This document shows positions 43,639-52,679 of a stretch of 64,000 bases of DNA, in pieces. Under the pieces are notes generated by a model. The model saw only the letters and a list, made by a program, of their open reading frames with translations. It was not told the origin of the DNA and did no database searches. Origin of the DNA: Aureimonas sp. Leaf324 (lineage in GTDB: Bacteria; Pseudomonadota; Alphaproteobacteria; Rhizobiales; Rhizobiaceae); NCBI RefSeq assembly GCF_001423245.1, contig NZ_LMOH01000008.1:21363-85362 (forward strand). Direction: 5' to 3'. A program made the translations under genes and the position numbers. The first letter of the stretch is position 1, and every line of letters begins with the position of its first letter.

Positions 43639-45222
43639 ATGCATCCTGTCGAACTCTTCGAGGTCATCGTCGCGATGTTCGTGGCGGTGCTGGTGCTGCA
43701 CTACATCGCCCAGCGCCTGTCGCTGCCGCCGGCCGTGGCGCTTTTGATCGGCGGCGGCACGCTCGCCTTCGTGCCCGGGCTGCCGCCGGTCGAGCTCGAC
43801 CCCGAACTGGTGCTCGTCGTCTTCCTGCCGCCGCTCCTGATGGACGGCGCCTGGTTCACGGCGCTGGCGCCCTTCCGCCGCCATCTCGCCGGCATCGCCT
43901 CGCTCGCGATCGGCGCGGTGCTGTTCACCACGGCCGCCGTCGCGCTGGCGGCCAAGGCCGTGGTGCCGGAACTGCCGTGGGCGGCCTGCATCGCGCTCGG
44001 CGCCATCGTCTCGCCGCCGGATGCCGTTTCGGCCCGCGCCGTCCTGCAGCGGGTGACGCTGCCGCGCCGGCTGGCGACGCTGCTCGAGGGCGAGAGCCTT
44101 CTTAACGATGCGACCGGCCTCGTCCTCTTCCGCTTCGCGGTCGCCGCCACGCTGACGGGCACGTTCAGCCTCGGTGAGGCGGTGGGCAGCTTCACGCTCC
44201 TCGTCGGCGGCGGCCTCCTGGTCGGCGGGGCGATCGGCGCGCTCTGGGTGCTCGTGCTGCGCCGCCTCGGCGACGACTACCTGATGATCGCGGCCTCGGT
44301 CCTCGTTTGCTGGGTGAGCTATCTCACGGGCGAGCTCTTCCACGTGTCGGGCGTCATCGCCACGGTGACGGCCGGCCTCGTCTGCGGCTGGTACCAGCAC
44401 ACCGTCTTCACCGCGAGCGTGCGCCTGCGCGGCGTGGCGTTCTGGCAGGTGCTGATCTTTCTCCTCGAAGCGGCCGTGTTCGTCCTCATCGGCCTGTCGC
44501 TGCGCGGCGTCCTGGAGCGCGTCGGCGGCATCGGCGTCGTCTGGACCGACATGGCCGGCGCGGTCGCGGCGGTGATCGCCGCCATGACGCTGGCGCGCTT
44601 CGCCTGGGTGTTCGGGGCCGACGCGGTGCTGCGCCGCCTGCACGCCCGCGGCGTTCGCGGCGCCGAGCCGCTCGGCGGCCGGGCTGCCACGGTGATGAGC
44701 TGGGCGGGCATGCGCGGCGTGGTGACGCTGGCGGTCGCGCTCTCGCTGCCCGAGACGATGCCCGGGCGCGACCTGATGCTGGTGGTCGCCTTCGCCGCGA
44801 TCCTCGTCACCGTGCTCGTCCAGGGCACGACGCTCGGCCTCGTGATCCGCTGGGCCGGCCTGTCGGAGGACGAGCGCGCCCATCCCCCGCTGGATCTCTT
44901 CGCGGCGGAGGCGGCGATGGTGGAGGCGCAGCTTGCGGCGGTCGAGCGGAACGCCTTCTCGGCCGACGGCACGCTTCTTCACCCGCGCCTTCTCGACAGC
45001 TACCGCCGCCGCGCCTCGCTTTCGGCGAATTTTTCAGGGGACGCAGCGGAGCGCGACGAAAGCATCAACGCCCATTTCGACGTGATCCTCGCCGCCATCG
45101 CCGCCGGCCGCGCCGAGCTCGTCCGGCTCCACCGGACGCACCAGATCGACGACGAGACCCTGCACGACCTCGAGCGCGACCTCGACCTGGAGGAACTCGG
45201 CGCCATCGCCGCCAAGGGTTGA
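43639..45222 (+). CDS. CPA1-family sodium/proton antiporter
   Basis: 527 aa from ATG 43639 (MHPVELFEVIVAM). Twelve or so hydrophobic segments form the first 400 residues. The ion-site Asn-Asp pair is in LEGESLLNDATGLVLF near residues 149-164, and SWAGMRGVVTLAVALSLPET near 355-374 is the conserved Arg/Gly helix. A hydrophilic C-terminal tail of about 120 residues (helical, LDLFAAEAAMVEAQLAA onward) is cytoplasmic. It exports Na+ (or K+) in exchange for H+. The 250-bp divergent region to the GGDEF-EAL gene may hold promoters for both. Confidence 0.92.
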   Translation: MHPVELFEVIVAMFVAVLVLHYIAQRLSLPPAVALLIGGGTLAFVPGLPPVELDPELVLVVFLPPLLMDGAWFTALAPFRRHLAGIASLAIGAVLFTTAAVALAAKAVVPELPWAACIALGAIVSPPDAVSARAVLQRVTLPRRLATLLEGESLLNDATGLVLFRFAVAATLTGTFSLGEAVGSFTLLVGGGLLVGGAIGALWVLVLRRLGDDYLMIAASVLVCWVSYLTGELFHVSGVIATVTAGLVCGWYQHTVFTASVRLRGVAFWQVLIFLLEAAVFVLIGLSLRGVLERVGGIGVVWTDMAGAVAAVIAAMTLARFAWVFGADAVLRRLHARGVRGAEPLGGRAATVMSWAGMRGVVTLAVALSLPETMPGRDLMLVVAFAAILVTVLVQGTTLGLVIRWAGLSEDERAHPPLDLFAAEAAMVEAQLAAVERNAFSADGTLLHPRLLDSYRRRASLSANFSGDAAERDESINAHFDVILAAIAAGRAELVRLHRTHQIDDETLHDLERDLDLEELGAIAAKG

Positions 45223-45274
45223 GCCCGTTCGGCCCGTGCGTCCCGAGCCACCCGTCGCCGACATTCGCCGGGCG

Positions 45275-48200
45275 TCAGGGGGCGGCGAGCCGCGGCGAGG
45301 CGGCGGGCGGGTTCCCCACGCCAGGCAGGCGGGCCGGCACGTCGGCTCGCTCGAGCGGGCGTCCGATCAGGTAGCCCTGCGCCTGCGCCCAGCCGTTCTG
45401 CCGCAGCCAGTCGAGCTGCTCGGGTGTCTCGACCCCTTCCGCGGTCGTGGTCATTCGCAGGGCGCGCCCCATCTCGCCGGCCGCGCGGATGATCGCCTCC
45501 GCCTCCGCCGAGCGCCCGATGTCGCCGACGAAGGATCGGTCGAGCTTCAGCTTGTCGAAGGGGAAGCGGCGAAGATAGGACAGCGACGAGAAGCCGGTGC
45601 CGAAGTCGTCGAGCGCGATCCGGATGCCCGCCTGCCGAAGGGCGTGGAGCGTGCGCATGTTCTGCTCGCTGTCGCTCATCAGCACCGATTCGGTGATCTC
45701 GAGTTCCAGCCGCGCTGCCGCGGCGCCCGAGCGGCAGAGCGCCTGCAAGACCCGCAGCGGCAGGGTCTCGTCGCGGAACTGGACCGCCGAGACATTGACC
45801 GCCACCGTCGTGCCGGCGGGCCAAGCCGCCGCCTCGCGGCAGGCGGTTTCCAGCACCCAGTCGCCGATCGGCACGATCAGGCCCGTTTCCTCCGCCAGCG
45901 GAATGAACTCGGCCGGGGACACGTCGCCGCGCTCCGGATGCCGCCAGCGCAGGAGGGCCTCGAACCCGACGACCCCGTCCGACGAGAGGTCGAGGATGGG
46001 CTGGTAGACGAGGCGAAGCTCGCCCCGCTCCAGAGCGCCGCCGAGATCCTGCTTCATGCTCTGGCGCGCCCGGACCCGCTCGAACATCGGGGCATCGAAC
46101 GCCCGGATCGCGCCGCGCCCGTCCTCCTTGGCGCGGTAGAGCGCGATGTCGGCGGCCTTGAAGAGTTCGTCCGCCGAACCGCAGCCGGGCCCCGCCACCG
46201 CCGAACCGATGCTGGCGGCCAGCTGGATCGCGTTGCCCTGGACGGGGAAGGTTTCCTCGAAGCAGGCCATCAGCCGCTCCGCCAGGGCGCCGACGTCATG
46301 CTCCGGCCCGCTGACGATCACGGCGAATTCGTCGCCGCCGAGGCGCGCCAGAAGCGGACCCGCCCCCACCTCCCGCCGCAGCCGCTCGGCCACCGCCCGC
46401 AGCAGCGCGTCGCCGACCGGGTGGCCGAGCGTGTCGTTGACCTCCTTGAACAGGTCGAGATCGAGGAGGAGGACCGCCGGCGGCGGATCCGTCTCGCCGT
46501 CCAGCATCTCCTCGAGAACCGCGGAGAAGCGCGCGCGGTTGAAAAGGCCGGTCAGCGGGTCGTGGTGCGCCATCGTCAGGAGTTCGTCGCGTGTGCGCCG
46601 CGCCTGCGTAACGTCGCGGAAGAAGATCGAGAGCCCGTCCTCGCCGGGGCAGGCGTTGACGTCGAGCCAGGTGTCCGCGTGTTCGAGATAGGCTTCGAAA
46701 CGCACCGGCCGGCCGGTCCGCAAGGCCTCCCGGTAATTGAAGTCGAAGACGCCGCCGACATACTCGGCGTAGAGGTCCCAGAAGTCGTCGCCGACGCCGG
46801 CGGGCCGGGTTCGGGCGAGGTAGGCGCGGGCGTTTCCGTTGAGGTAGACGATGCGCCAGTCGTGATCCACGACGAGGACGCAGTCGCCGGTGCTTTCCAG
46901 AACCGCGGCGAGCCGGTGACGCGAGGCCTCGGCCTCGTCCTCGGCCAGCTTGCGCTCGTGGATGTCCTCGAGCGTGCCGTACCAGCGCAGGATGGAGCCG
47001 TCGGCAGCGCGGCGCGGCGCGGCGTAGGCGCGGAACCAGCGGTACGTGCCGTCGACGGCCCTCACGCGGTAGCGAACATCGAGCGGGTCGCCGGAGGCCA
47101 GCGCCTGGCCCCACCTCGCCAGCGCCGGTCCCGCATCGTCGGGGTGGAGCGCCTCCGCCCACCCCTTGCCGAGCGTTTCGGCCGCGCTCCGGCCGGTCGT
47201 CGCCATCCAGAGCGGGCCGGCCTCGAGGATGCTGCCGTCCGCATCCGCGGTCCAGGGAATCTGCGGGCTGAGCTCGACGGCGTGGCGGTAGTGATCCTCG
47301 CTTTCGCGAAGGGCGACCTCGGCGGCCTTCTCCCGCGTGATGTCGCGGATCACGCCGACCATGCGTCCGGGCGTGCCGGGCACGGTGCCGACGGGCTCGC
47401 CGCGGCTCGACAGGTGGGCGATGGTCCCGTCGGCGGCGACGACCCGCATCTCCAGCGAGAAGGAGCGCCCCGCCTTGGCAGCGTCGCGCGCCGCCTGCAG
47501 GATGGGCCGGTCGTCCGGGTGGACCCGGTCCCACAGGATCTCGCGCGGCGGGCGCCCGCAGCCAGGTTCGACGCCGAGCAGGCGATAGAGGCCGTCCGAC
47601 CAGATGATGCGGCCCGTGCCGAGGTCGAGTTCCCAACTTCCCGACCCGGTCTGGTTGGCCGCATGTTCCAGCACCGCCGTGCGCTGCTCCCAGACCTCGC
47701 GCTGGTTCGCCGCCTCCGTGGCCGTGGTCTCCAGAGCCGCGATGGCGTCGACGGCATCGAGTTCGACGCGCTGGCGACGCAGTTCGAGAACGGCGGCCTC
47801 GGCCAGGCGCTGCAGCAGCCGCTGGTCGTTGGCGGAGAGGGTCTTCGGCTGCGGTCCGGCCACGCAGAACGCGCCGAGCCGCGCGCCCCCGTCTGCGATC
47901 AGCGGCGCCCCCGCATAGAACCGGACGCCCGCCACGCCGGTCACGAGCGGGCTGTCGGCAAAGCGGGGATCGGCGGCGGCGTCCGGCACGACGAGGACGT
48001 CGTCGCCCCGGATCGTGTGGTCGCAGAACGAGCCCTTGCGAGGCGTGTCGCGCGGTTCGAACCCGGCGGTCGCCCGGATGTGCTGGGCGTCGTCCCCGAT
48101 CAGGGAAACGTAGGCCATCGGCGTGCCGAGCGCCTCGCGCGCGACCTCGCAGAGCCGCTCCATCAGCGGCGAGGCACCGGCGTCCAGCGCGCGCATCGCG

Positions 48201-48289
48201 CGCAGCGCCGCCAGACGCCGCTCCTCCCCCGCCTCGTCGTCGTGTCGTGCGAACCTCTCCATGGGGTCTGACGATGACTTGAACGTCAT
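45275..48289 (-). CDS. GAF-PAS-PAS-PAS-GGDEF-EAL sensor protein
   Basis: 1004 aa from ATG 48289; ATG 48262 is an alternative, and neither has a clear ribosome site. The order is: a GAF domain about 30-165 (MAYVSLIGDDAQHIRATAGF); PAS with PAC about 205-315 (SWELDLGTGRIIW); PAS about 325-440; PAS about 455-565; GGDEF near 650 with intact RLGGDEF; and EAL near 775 with intact GFEALLRWRHP, DDFGTGFSSLSYL and TTAEGVETPEQ. No membrane segments are seen. It should integrate several cytoplasmic signals into c-di-GMP synthesis and hydrolysis. It is the second such enzyme within 7 kb and is monocistronic, convergent with the antiporter. Confidence 0.93.
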   Translation of the reverse strand: MTFKSSSDPMERFARHDDEAGEERRLAALRAMRALDAGASPLMERLCEVAREALGTPMAYVSLIGDDAQHIRATAGFEPRDTPRKGSFCDHTIRGDDVLVVPDAAADPRFADSPLVTGVAGVRFYAGAPLIADGGARLGAFCVAGPQPKTLSANDQRLLQRLAEAAVLELRRQRVELDAVDAIAALETTATEAANQREVWEQRTAVLEHAANQTGSGSWELDLGTGRIIWSDGLYRLLGVEPGCGRPPREILWDRVHPDDRPILQAARDAAKAGRSFSLEMRVVAADGTIAHLSSRGEPVGTVPGTPGRMVGVIRDITREKAAEVALRESEDHYRHAVELSPQIPWTADADGSILEAGPLWMATTGRSAAETLGKGWAEALHPDDAGPALARWGQALASGDPLDVRYRVRAVDGTYRWFRAYAAPRRAADGSILRWYGTLEDIHERKLAEDEAEASRHRLAAVLESTGDCVLVVDHDWRIVYLNGNARAYLARTRPAGVGDDFWDLYAEYVGGVFDFNYREALRTGRPVRFEAYLEHADTWLDVNACPGEDGLSIFFRDVTQARRTRDELLTMAHHDPLTGLFNRARFSAVLEEMLDGETDPPPAVLLLDLDLFKEVNDTLGHPVGDALLRAVAERLRREVGAGPLLARLGGDEFAVIVSGPEHDVGALAERLMACFEETFPVQGNAIQLAASIGSAVAGPGCGSADELFKAADIALYRAKEDGRGAIRAFDAPMFERVRARQSMKQDLGGALERGELRLVYQPILDLSSDGVVGFEALLRWRHPERGDVSPAEFIPLAEETGLIVPIGDWVLETACREAAAWPAGTTVAVNVSAVQFRDETLPLRVLQALCRSGAAAARLELEITESVLMSDSEQNMRTLHALRQAGIRIALDDFGTGFSSLSYLRRFPFDKLKLDRSFVGDIGRSAEAEAIIRAAGEMGRALRMTTTAEGVETPEQLDWLRQNGWAQAQGYLIGRPLERADVPARLPGVGNPPAASPRLAAP

Positions 48290-48573
48290 AACGTTCGGTT
48301 ACGCCCGCACCCGTCGATTGATGCGGCGACGGGCCCAAGCCCGGCGGGATCACGCCATGGAATGGCGAGACGTCCGGAGAGCCGCCGGGGATGGCGATCT
48401 CGGGGACGCTGGCGAGCCCGGCGCCGTCCGATGGGGCACGAGCGCGGCCCTTTCCCCCATACAGCGCGCCTCGATCCCCATGCGGCCGAATGTCGAGCCG
48501 AGCGACGCCGCCGGTGCCGGGACGAGCCGCAGCGAGCCGCCGAGCTGCGGTGCCGCGTCCGCGCGCGTCCCTG
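48290..48573. other. Intergenic stretch upstream of the aldolase relic
   Basis: Frames here are Arg/Pro/Ala-rich and lack motifs; they probably include the decayed 5' part of the aldolase gene and the promoter of the 1004-aa sensor gene. Confidence 0.4.
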
Positions 48574-48921
48574 GCCGCCACGAAGCGCTGGAGCGCGGCC
48601 GCCCGCGAGGCCGCGACGGTCAAGGTCGATCGATGCGGGATCTGCAGGATGTCCGTGCGCAACGAGAGGGGCTTCCTCGTCACCCCGACCTCCCTGCCCT
48701 ACGACCGGATGCAGCCGGAAGACCTCGTGCAGATGTCGTTCGGCGGCACCTACGAGGGGCCCCGCCGCCCGTCGTCGGAGTGGCGCGTCCACCGCGACAT
48801 CCTCGCCGCCCGGCCCGACGTCGACTGCGTTCTTCACTGCCATTGCGTCTACGCCACGACGCTCGCCGTCCATCACCACGACATCGCGAGCTTCCACGAC
48901 ATGACCACGGTCGCCGCATGA
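48574..48921 (+). pseudogene. Class II aldolase/adducin-family relic
   Basis: A plus frame reads SVRNERGFLVTPTSLPYDRM, PEDLVQMSFGGTYEGPRRPS, then SEWRVHRDILAARPDVDCVL and HCHCVYATTLAVHHHDIASF. This is the middle of a class II aldolase, with HCHCVYAT containing the zinc His-x-His site. The N-terminus preceding SVRNERG (normally a xHGxSGNxSxR segment) is scrambled, and the frame ends in TGA 48919-48921 right after FHDMTTVAA, where relatives continue for about 100 residues, including the third zinc His. It is a truncated, frameshifted remnant of a fuculose-phosphate-aldolase-like gene. Confidence 0.65.
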
Positions 48922-49446
48922 GCTACGGCCACGCTCCCGACCTCGACGGGGTCCACGACACGCCGGGCGCGACGTCCGTCGGCGATCGCCTGGCGGCGGC
49001 GGCCTGAAAGGGGCGAGCGCTGTCCACGACGGGGACGCCGGGCCGGAGCCGACCGGCTCGCCGCGCGAGTGGGACGCCATCGGGACAGGGGCCACCTCGT
49101 CGTCCAGCGCCGTACGAGGGGCCGACGCCTCCCCGCTCGTCCCGCGACAGGAGGGATACCCGTCCTGCGGACCCTGCCCTCGAATCACCCCGCTTGATGC
49201 GATCATAGGCAGTACCTTGCGGCGGACGGCTCGGCGAAGCGGACGCGCGAGGCCGGCGATGCCGGACCGTCATATGATATATCGCCCGCAATGCAGCGCT
49301 CCGCGCGGGTCCCGCCCGCCATCGCCTTGATTTGGCACGCTTCCTGCTTTGCCGACCTGAACGGGCATTTGCCGCGTGGGGACTTCAAACGCCGCGCGAT
49401 TGATGTTGAACTACCGGCTTCCGGACCGCGAGGCCGGCGGAACCGG
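48922..49446. other. Long upstream region of the AraC-type regulator
   Basis: About 525 bp without a gene. It contains an unusually AT-rich spot (CATATGATATAT near 49271) and a strong sigma-54-type promoter match at 49332-49348, reported separately. The open frame that runs into the regulator from 49291 has no coding character before 49447. Confidence 0.5.
49332..49348 (+). promoter_or_regulatory. Candidate sigma-54 (RpoN) promoter
   Basis: TTGGCACG-N5-TGCT: the invariant GG (-24) and GC (-12) are exactly 10 bp apart, and TTGGCACG matches the consensus -24 box fully. The -12 box reads CTGCT instead of TTGCW. Initiation would be near 49359, about 90 bp before the AraC-type regulator gene. RpoN control would tie this cluster to nitrogen status. 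Confidence 0.6.
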
Positions 49447-50415
49447 ATGGGGATGCGTGCGATGCGATTGACCTATTCCACCGATCAGGCCTCGGGCGGC
49501 CAGCGCAAGCAGTTCTGGCAGGACGCGGTGTCGCGCACCTACTTCCCGCTCGATATCCAGTTCCGCAACGCGCAGGACTTCTCCGGCGACCTCGACTTCT
49601 GGTCGCTCGGCCAGGTCTCGATCTCGCGCAACCACTGCGACGGGCTGCTGTACCGCCGGCAGGAGCGCCATCTCGTGTCGGAGCGCGAGGAAAGCTACCT
49701 GATTACGGTGCCCGACATCGCCGAGATCCGCTTCGCGCAGGACAACCAGGACGTCACCTGCCGGCCCGGCCAGTTCCTGATCGAGCGCAGCCACCTGCCT
49801 TACGAGTTCAGCCATCGCGAGCGGGCGGCGCTCTGGGTGATGAAGGTGCCGAGCGCGCTCCTGCGCTCGCGCATCGCCCGGCCCGAGCGGCTGGCAACGC
49901 TGCAGTTCGACGCGAGCCGCTCGGTCGGCGCCCTCTTCGTCGACATGCTGCGCATGACCGCGCCGCGCCTCGACGAGATGGACGAGACGGCCCGGAGCCT
50001 GATGGGCAACCATCTCGTCGACCTCCTCGCCATGGCGGTGGAATCCGACCAGCGCGTCCTGTCGGGGTCCTCCTCCTCGGTGCGCAACGCCCATCTCCAC
50101 CGCGCCGAGCATTTCATCCGCTCGCACCTGCGCGAGAGCGACCTGCCACCGCAGAGGATCGCCGACGGGTGCGGCATCTCCCTGCGCTACCTGCACCAGC
50201 TCTTCGAGGCGGAGGGCACGACGGTCTGCGCCCACATTCGCACCCAGCGCCTTCTGATGTGCGACGCGCTCCTGAAGGACCCGCGGAACCGGCGCCGCGC
50301 CATTTCCGAGATCGCCTACGAGTGGGGCTTCGGCGACCAGGCGCAGTTCAGCCGGAACTACCGCGCCCATTTCGGCCGCAGCCCGAGCGAGACGCGCGCC
50401 GCGGCACACGGCTGA
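49447..50415 (+). CDS. AraC-family transcriptional regulator
   Basis: 322 aa from ATG 49447 (MGMRAMRLTYSTD); ATG codons at 49453 and 49462 are possible alternatives. The N-terminal half is an AraC_binding_2-type cupin domain (FRNAQDFSGDLDFWSLGQVS, VTCRPGQFLIERSHLPYEF). The C-terminal HTH_18 pair is at about 215-318: first helix-turn-helix LPPQRIADGCGISLRYLHQL, second ISEIAYEWGFGDQAQFSRNY, then AHFGRSPSETR. It lies 219 bp upstream of hyuA in the same orientation and is the obvious regulator of the 50635-64000 gene set. The sigma-54-like promoter upstream may control its expression. Confidence 0.92.
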   Translation: MGMRAMRLTYSTDQASGGQRKQFWQDAVSRTYFPLDIQFRNAQDFSGDLDFWSLGQVSISRNHCDGLLYRRQERHLVSEREESYLITVPDIAEIRFAQDNQDVTCRPGQFLIERSHLPYEFSHRERAALWVMKVPSALLRSRIARPERLATLQFDASRSVGALFVDMLRMTAPRLDEMDETARSLMGNHLVDLLAMAVESDQRVLSGSSSSVRNAHLHRAEHFIRSHLRESDLPPQRIADGCGISLRYLHQLFEAEGTTVCAHIRTQRLLMCDALLKDPRNRRRAISEIAYEWGFGDQAQFSRNYRAHFGRSPSETRAAAHG

Positions 50416-50634
50416 TCATTCATGATGCAGCGCACCATGTCGCCCAAGCCTTGGGCGCCGATCGCACCACGCCGCAAGGATTGACGCGCTCGGCGACAAG
50501 AGCGCCGCGGCGAAAGCGCCTTTAATCTCCCGGCAACCTTTCGAAAACCAACGACCGTCCTTGTCGAACGGGCGCGGATCGCACCGATCCGTCGCGCCGC
50601 CGGGCACGCCTGTGCCGACACGAACGGCCGAAGC

Positions 50635-52674
50635 ATGGGATGGGCCACCTTGCAGAATCTTCGCGTCGCCGTCGATGTCGGCGGCACCTTCACCGACATC
50701 TGCATCATGGACGAGGACACCGGCCTCATCCGCATCGAGAAGACGTCCTCCACCAAGGACCCGATCGAGGGCATCCTCGGCGGCGTCGCCAAGGCCGGCA
50801 TCGACCTGTCGAAGGTCGCGCTGTTCAGCCACGGCACCACCGTCGCCACCAACGCGCTGATCACCCGCCGCCTGCCGCGCACGGCCATGGTCTGCAGCGC
50901 GGGCTTTCGCGACGTCCTCGAGATCCGACGCGCCAACAAGGAGGATCTCTGGGACGTCTACAAGGACGTCGTGAAGCCCTACATCCCGCGCCGCGACCGG
51001 CTGACCGTGCCCGAGCGCGTGGATTCCACTGGACGGGTCGTCGAGCCGCTGGACGAGGCCGCCGCGCGCGAGGTGGCGCGCATTCTGAAGAAGCGCGGCG
51101 TCGAGGCGATCGCCGTCTGCTTCATGAACGCCTATCTCAACGGCGAGCCCGAGCGCCGCATGCGCGAGATTCTGCTCGAGGCGATGCCCGACGTGCCGGT
51201 CTCGATCTCCTCGCAGGTGCTGCCCGAAATCTTCGAGCACGAGCGCTTCTCGACCACCGTCGCCAACGCCGCCCTATCGCCCGTCGTCGTCAGCTACACC
51301 AGCCGCCTCGGCGAGAAGCTGGCGTCGGGCGGCTACACCCGCGACCTCCTGCTCCTGCACACCGGCGGCGGCGTGATGACGCCGGCGAGCGTCAAGGACT
51401 TCGCCGCGCGCCTCGCGGGCTCAGGGATCGCGGCGGGCGCCATCGCGTCCCGCCACATCGCCTCGCTCTGCGGCTTCCCGAACTCGATCGGACTCGACAT
51501 GGGCGGCACGTCCACCGACGTCTCGCTCGCCTACGAGGGCCAGTCGCGCGTCACCAAGGATTGGTACATCGAGTTCGGCTACCCCATCCGCTTCTCCTCG
51601 ATCGAGGTGCTGACGATCGGCGCGGGCGGCGGCTCGCTCGCCTGGACCGACGAGGCGGGCAGCTTGCGCAACGGCCCGCAGTCGGCCGGCGCCTTTCCCG
51701 GCCCCGCCTGCTACGGCAACGGCAACCGCCAGCCGACCAACACGGACGCCAACGTCACGCTCGGGCGCCTCGGCACCAGTCTCGCCGGCGGCAAGGTGCA
51801 GCTAGACCCCGCACTCGCGAGGGCCGCTGTAGAAGAGGGCGTCGCGAAGTCCTTCGGCCTGTCGGCCGAGGACGCCTCCGACGCGATCCTGCGCGTGGCC
51901 AACGCCAACATGTCGGACGCCGTGCGCCTGATCTCGATCAGCCGCGGCTACGACCCGCGCGACTTCGCCCTCGTCGCCTTCGGCGGGGCCGGTGCGCTGC
52001 ACGGGGTGGACGTCGCGCGCGAACTCGCCATCCCCGCCGTGATCGTGCCGCCGAACCCCGGCGTCACCTCGGCGCTCGGCTGCCTGCTCGTCGACATGCA
52101 GCACGATTTCTCGGAAAACTGCATGATGGAGGGCGCGGACGCCGAGCCCGCCGACATCGAGGCGCGCTTCGCCCGCATCGAGCGCGAGGCCCTCGACCGG
52201 CTGACGCACGAGGGCGTGGCGGAGGCCGACATCGTGCTCCAGCGCTCGATCGACATGATGTATCGCGGCCAGTGGCGCTCGCTCGCCGTCTCGGTGCCGA
52301 GCCCGATCACCTCGATCGAGACGCTGGTCGCCGACTTCCACCGCGAACACCAGCGCGAATACAACTTCCGGCGCGACGACGCGCCGGTCTCGTTCTTCCG
52401 CGTCAACGTCAAGGCGATCGGCGTCGTGCCGAAGGCCGAGCTCGCCGTCCACGAGCCGACGGGGCGGACCCCCGATCCCGTGTCGCGCCGCACCGTCTGG
52501 TTCGACAAGGCGCCGCACGACACGCCGGTCTTCCAGCGCGACGACCTGCCCTGCGGCTTCTCGTTCCGGGGCCCCGCGATCGTCGAGCAGGTGGATTCGA
52601 CCGTCGTCGTGCCGCCCGGCTCGCTCGCCGAGGTCGACAAATTCCTGAACATCATCATCCGCGTGAAGGGCTGA
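50635..52674 (+). CDS. hyuA: HyuA-type hydantoinase/oxoprolinase subunit A
   Basis: 679 aa from ATG 50635. The ASKHA-type ATP site is visible as DVGGTFTD (14-21), HGTTVATNALI (about 63-73) and GLDMGGTSTDVSL (about 285-297). This is the ATP-hydrolysing half of the N-methylhydantoinase / 5-oxoprolinase / acetone carboxylase / caprolactamase group, which phosphorylates an amide or lactam to drive its hydrolysis or carboxylation. The partner subunit gene follows after 5 bp. No accompanying acetone carboxylase gamma subunit is present, which argues for a lactam- or hydantoin-type substrate. The call is firm at family level. Confidence 0.93.
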   Translation: MGWATLQNLRVAVDVGGTFTDICIMDEDTGLIRIEKTSSTKDPIEGILGGVAKAGIDLSKVALFSHGTTVATNALITRRLPRTAMVCSAGFRDVLEIRRANKEDLWDVYKDVVKPYIPRRDRLTVPERVDSTGRVVEPLDEAAAREVARILKKRGVEAIAVCFMNAYLNGEPERRMREILLEAMPDVPVSISSQVLPEIFEHERFSTTVANAALSPVVVSYTSRLGEKLASGGYTRDLLLLHTGGGVMTPASVKDFAARLAGSGIAAGAIASRHIASLCGFPNSIGLDMGGTSTDVSLAYEGQSRVTKDWYIEFGYPIRFSSIEVLTIGAGGGSLAWTDEAGSLRNGPQSAGAFPGPACYGNGNRQPTNTDANVTLGRLGTSLAGGKVQLDPALARAAVEEGVAKSFGLSAEDASDAILRVANANMSDAVRLISISRGYDPRDFALVAFGGAGALHGVDVARELAIPAVIVPPNPGVTSALGCLLVDMQHDFSENCMMEGADAEPADIEARFARIEREALDRLTHEGVAEADIVLQRSIDMMYRGQWRSLAVSVPSPITSIETLVADFHREHQREYNFRRDDAPVSFFRVNVKAIGVVPKAELAVHEPTGRTPDPVSRRTVWFDKAPHDTPVFQRDDLPCGFSFRGPAIVEQVDSTVVVPPGSLAEVDKFLNIIIRVKG

Positions 52675-52679
52675 ACGAG

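Noticed and set aside
45236..48271. A 1011-codon open frame on the plus strand, opposite the GAF/PAS/GGDEF/EAL gene
   Set aside because: High-GC antisense shadow: Arg/Asp/Gly/Ala-rich, no domain, and fully overlaid by a gene with intact motifs on the minus strand.
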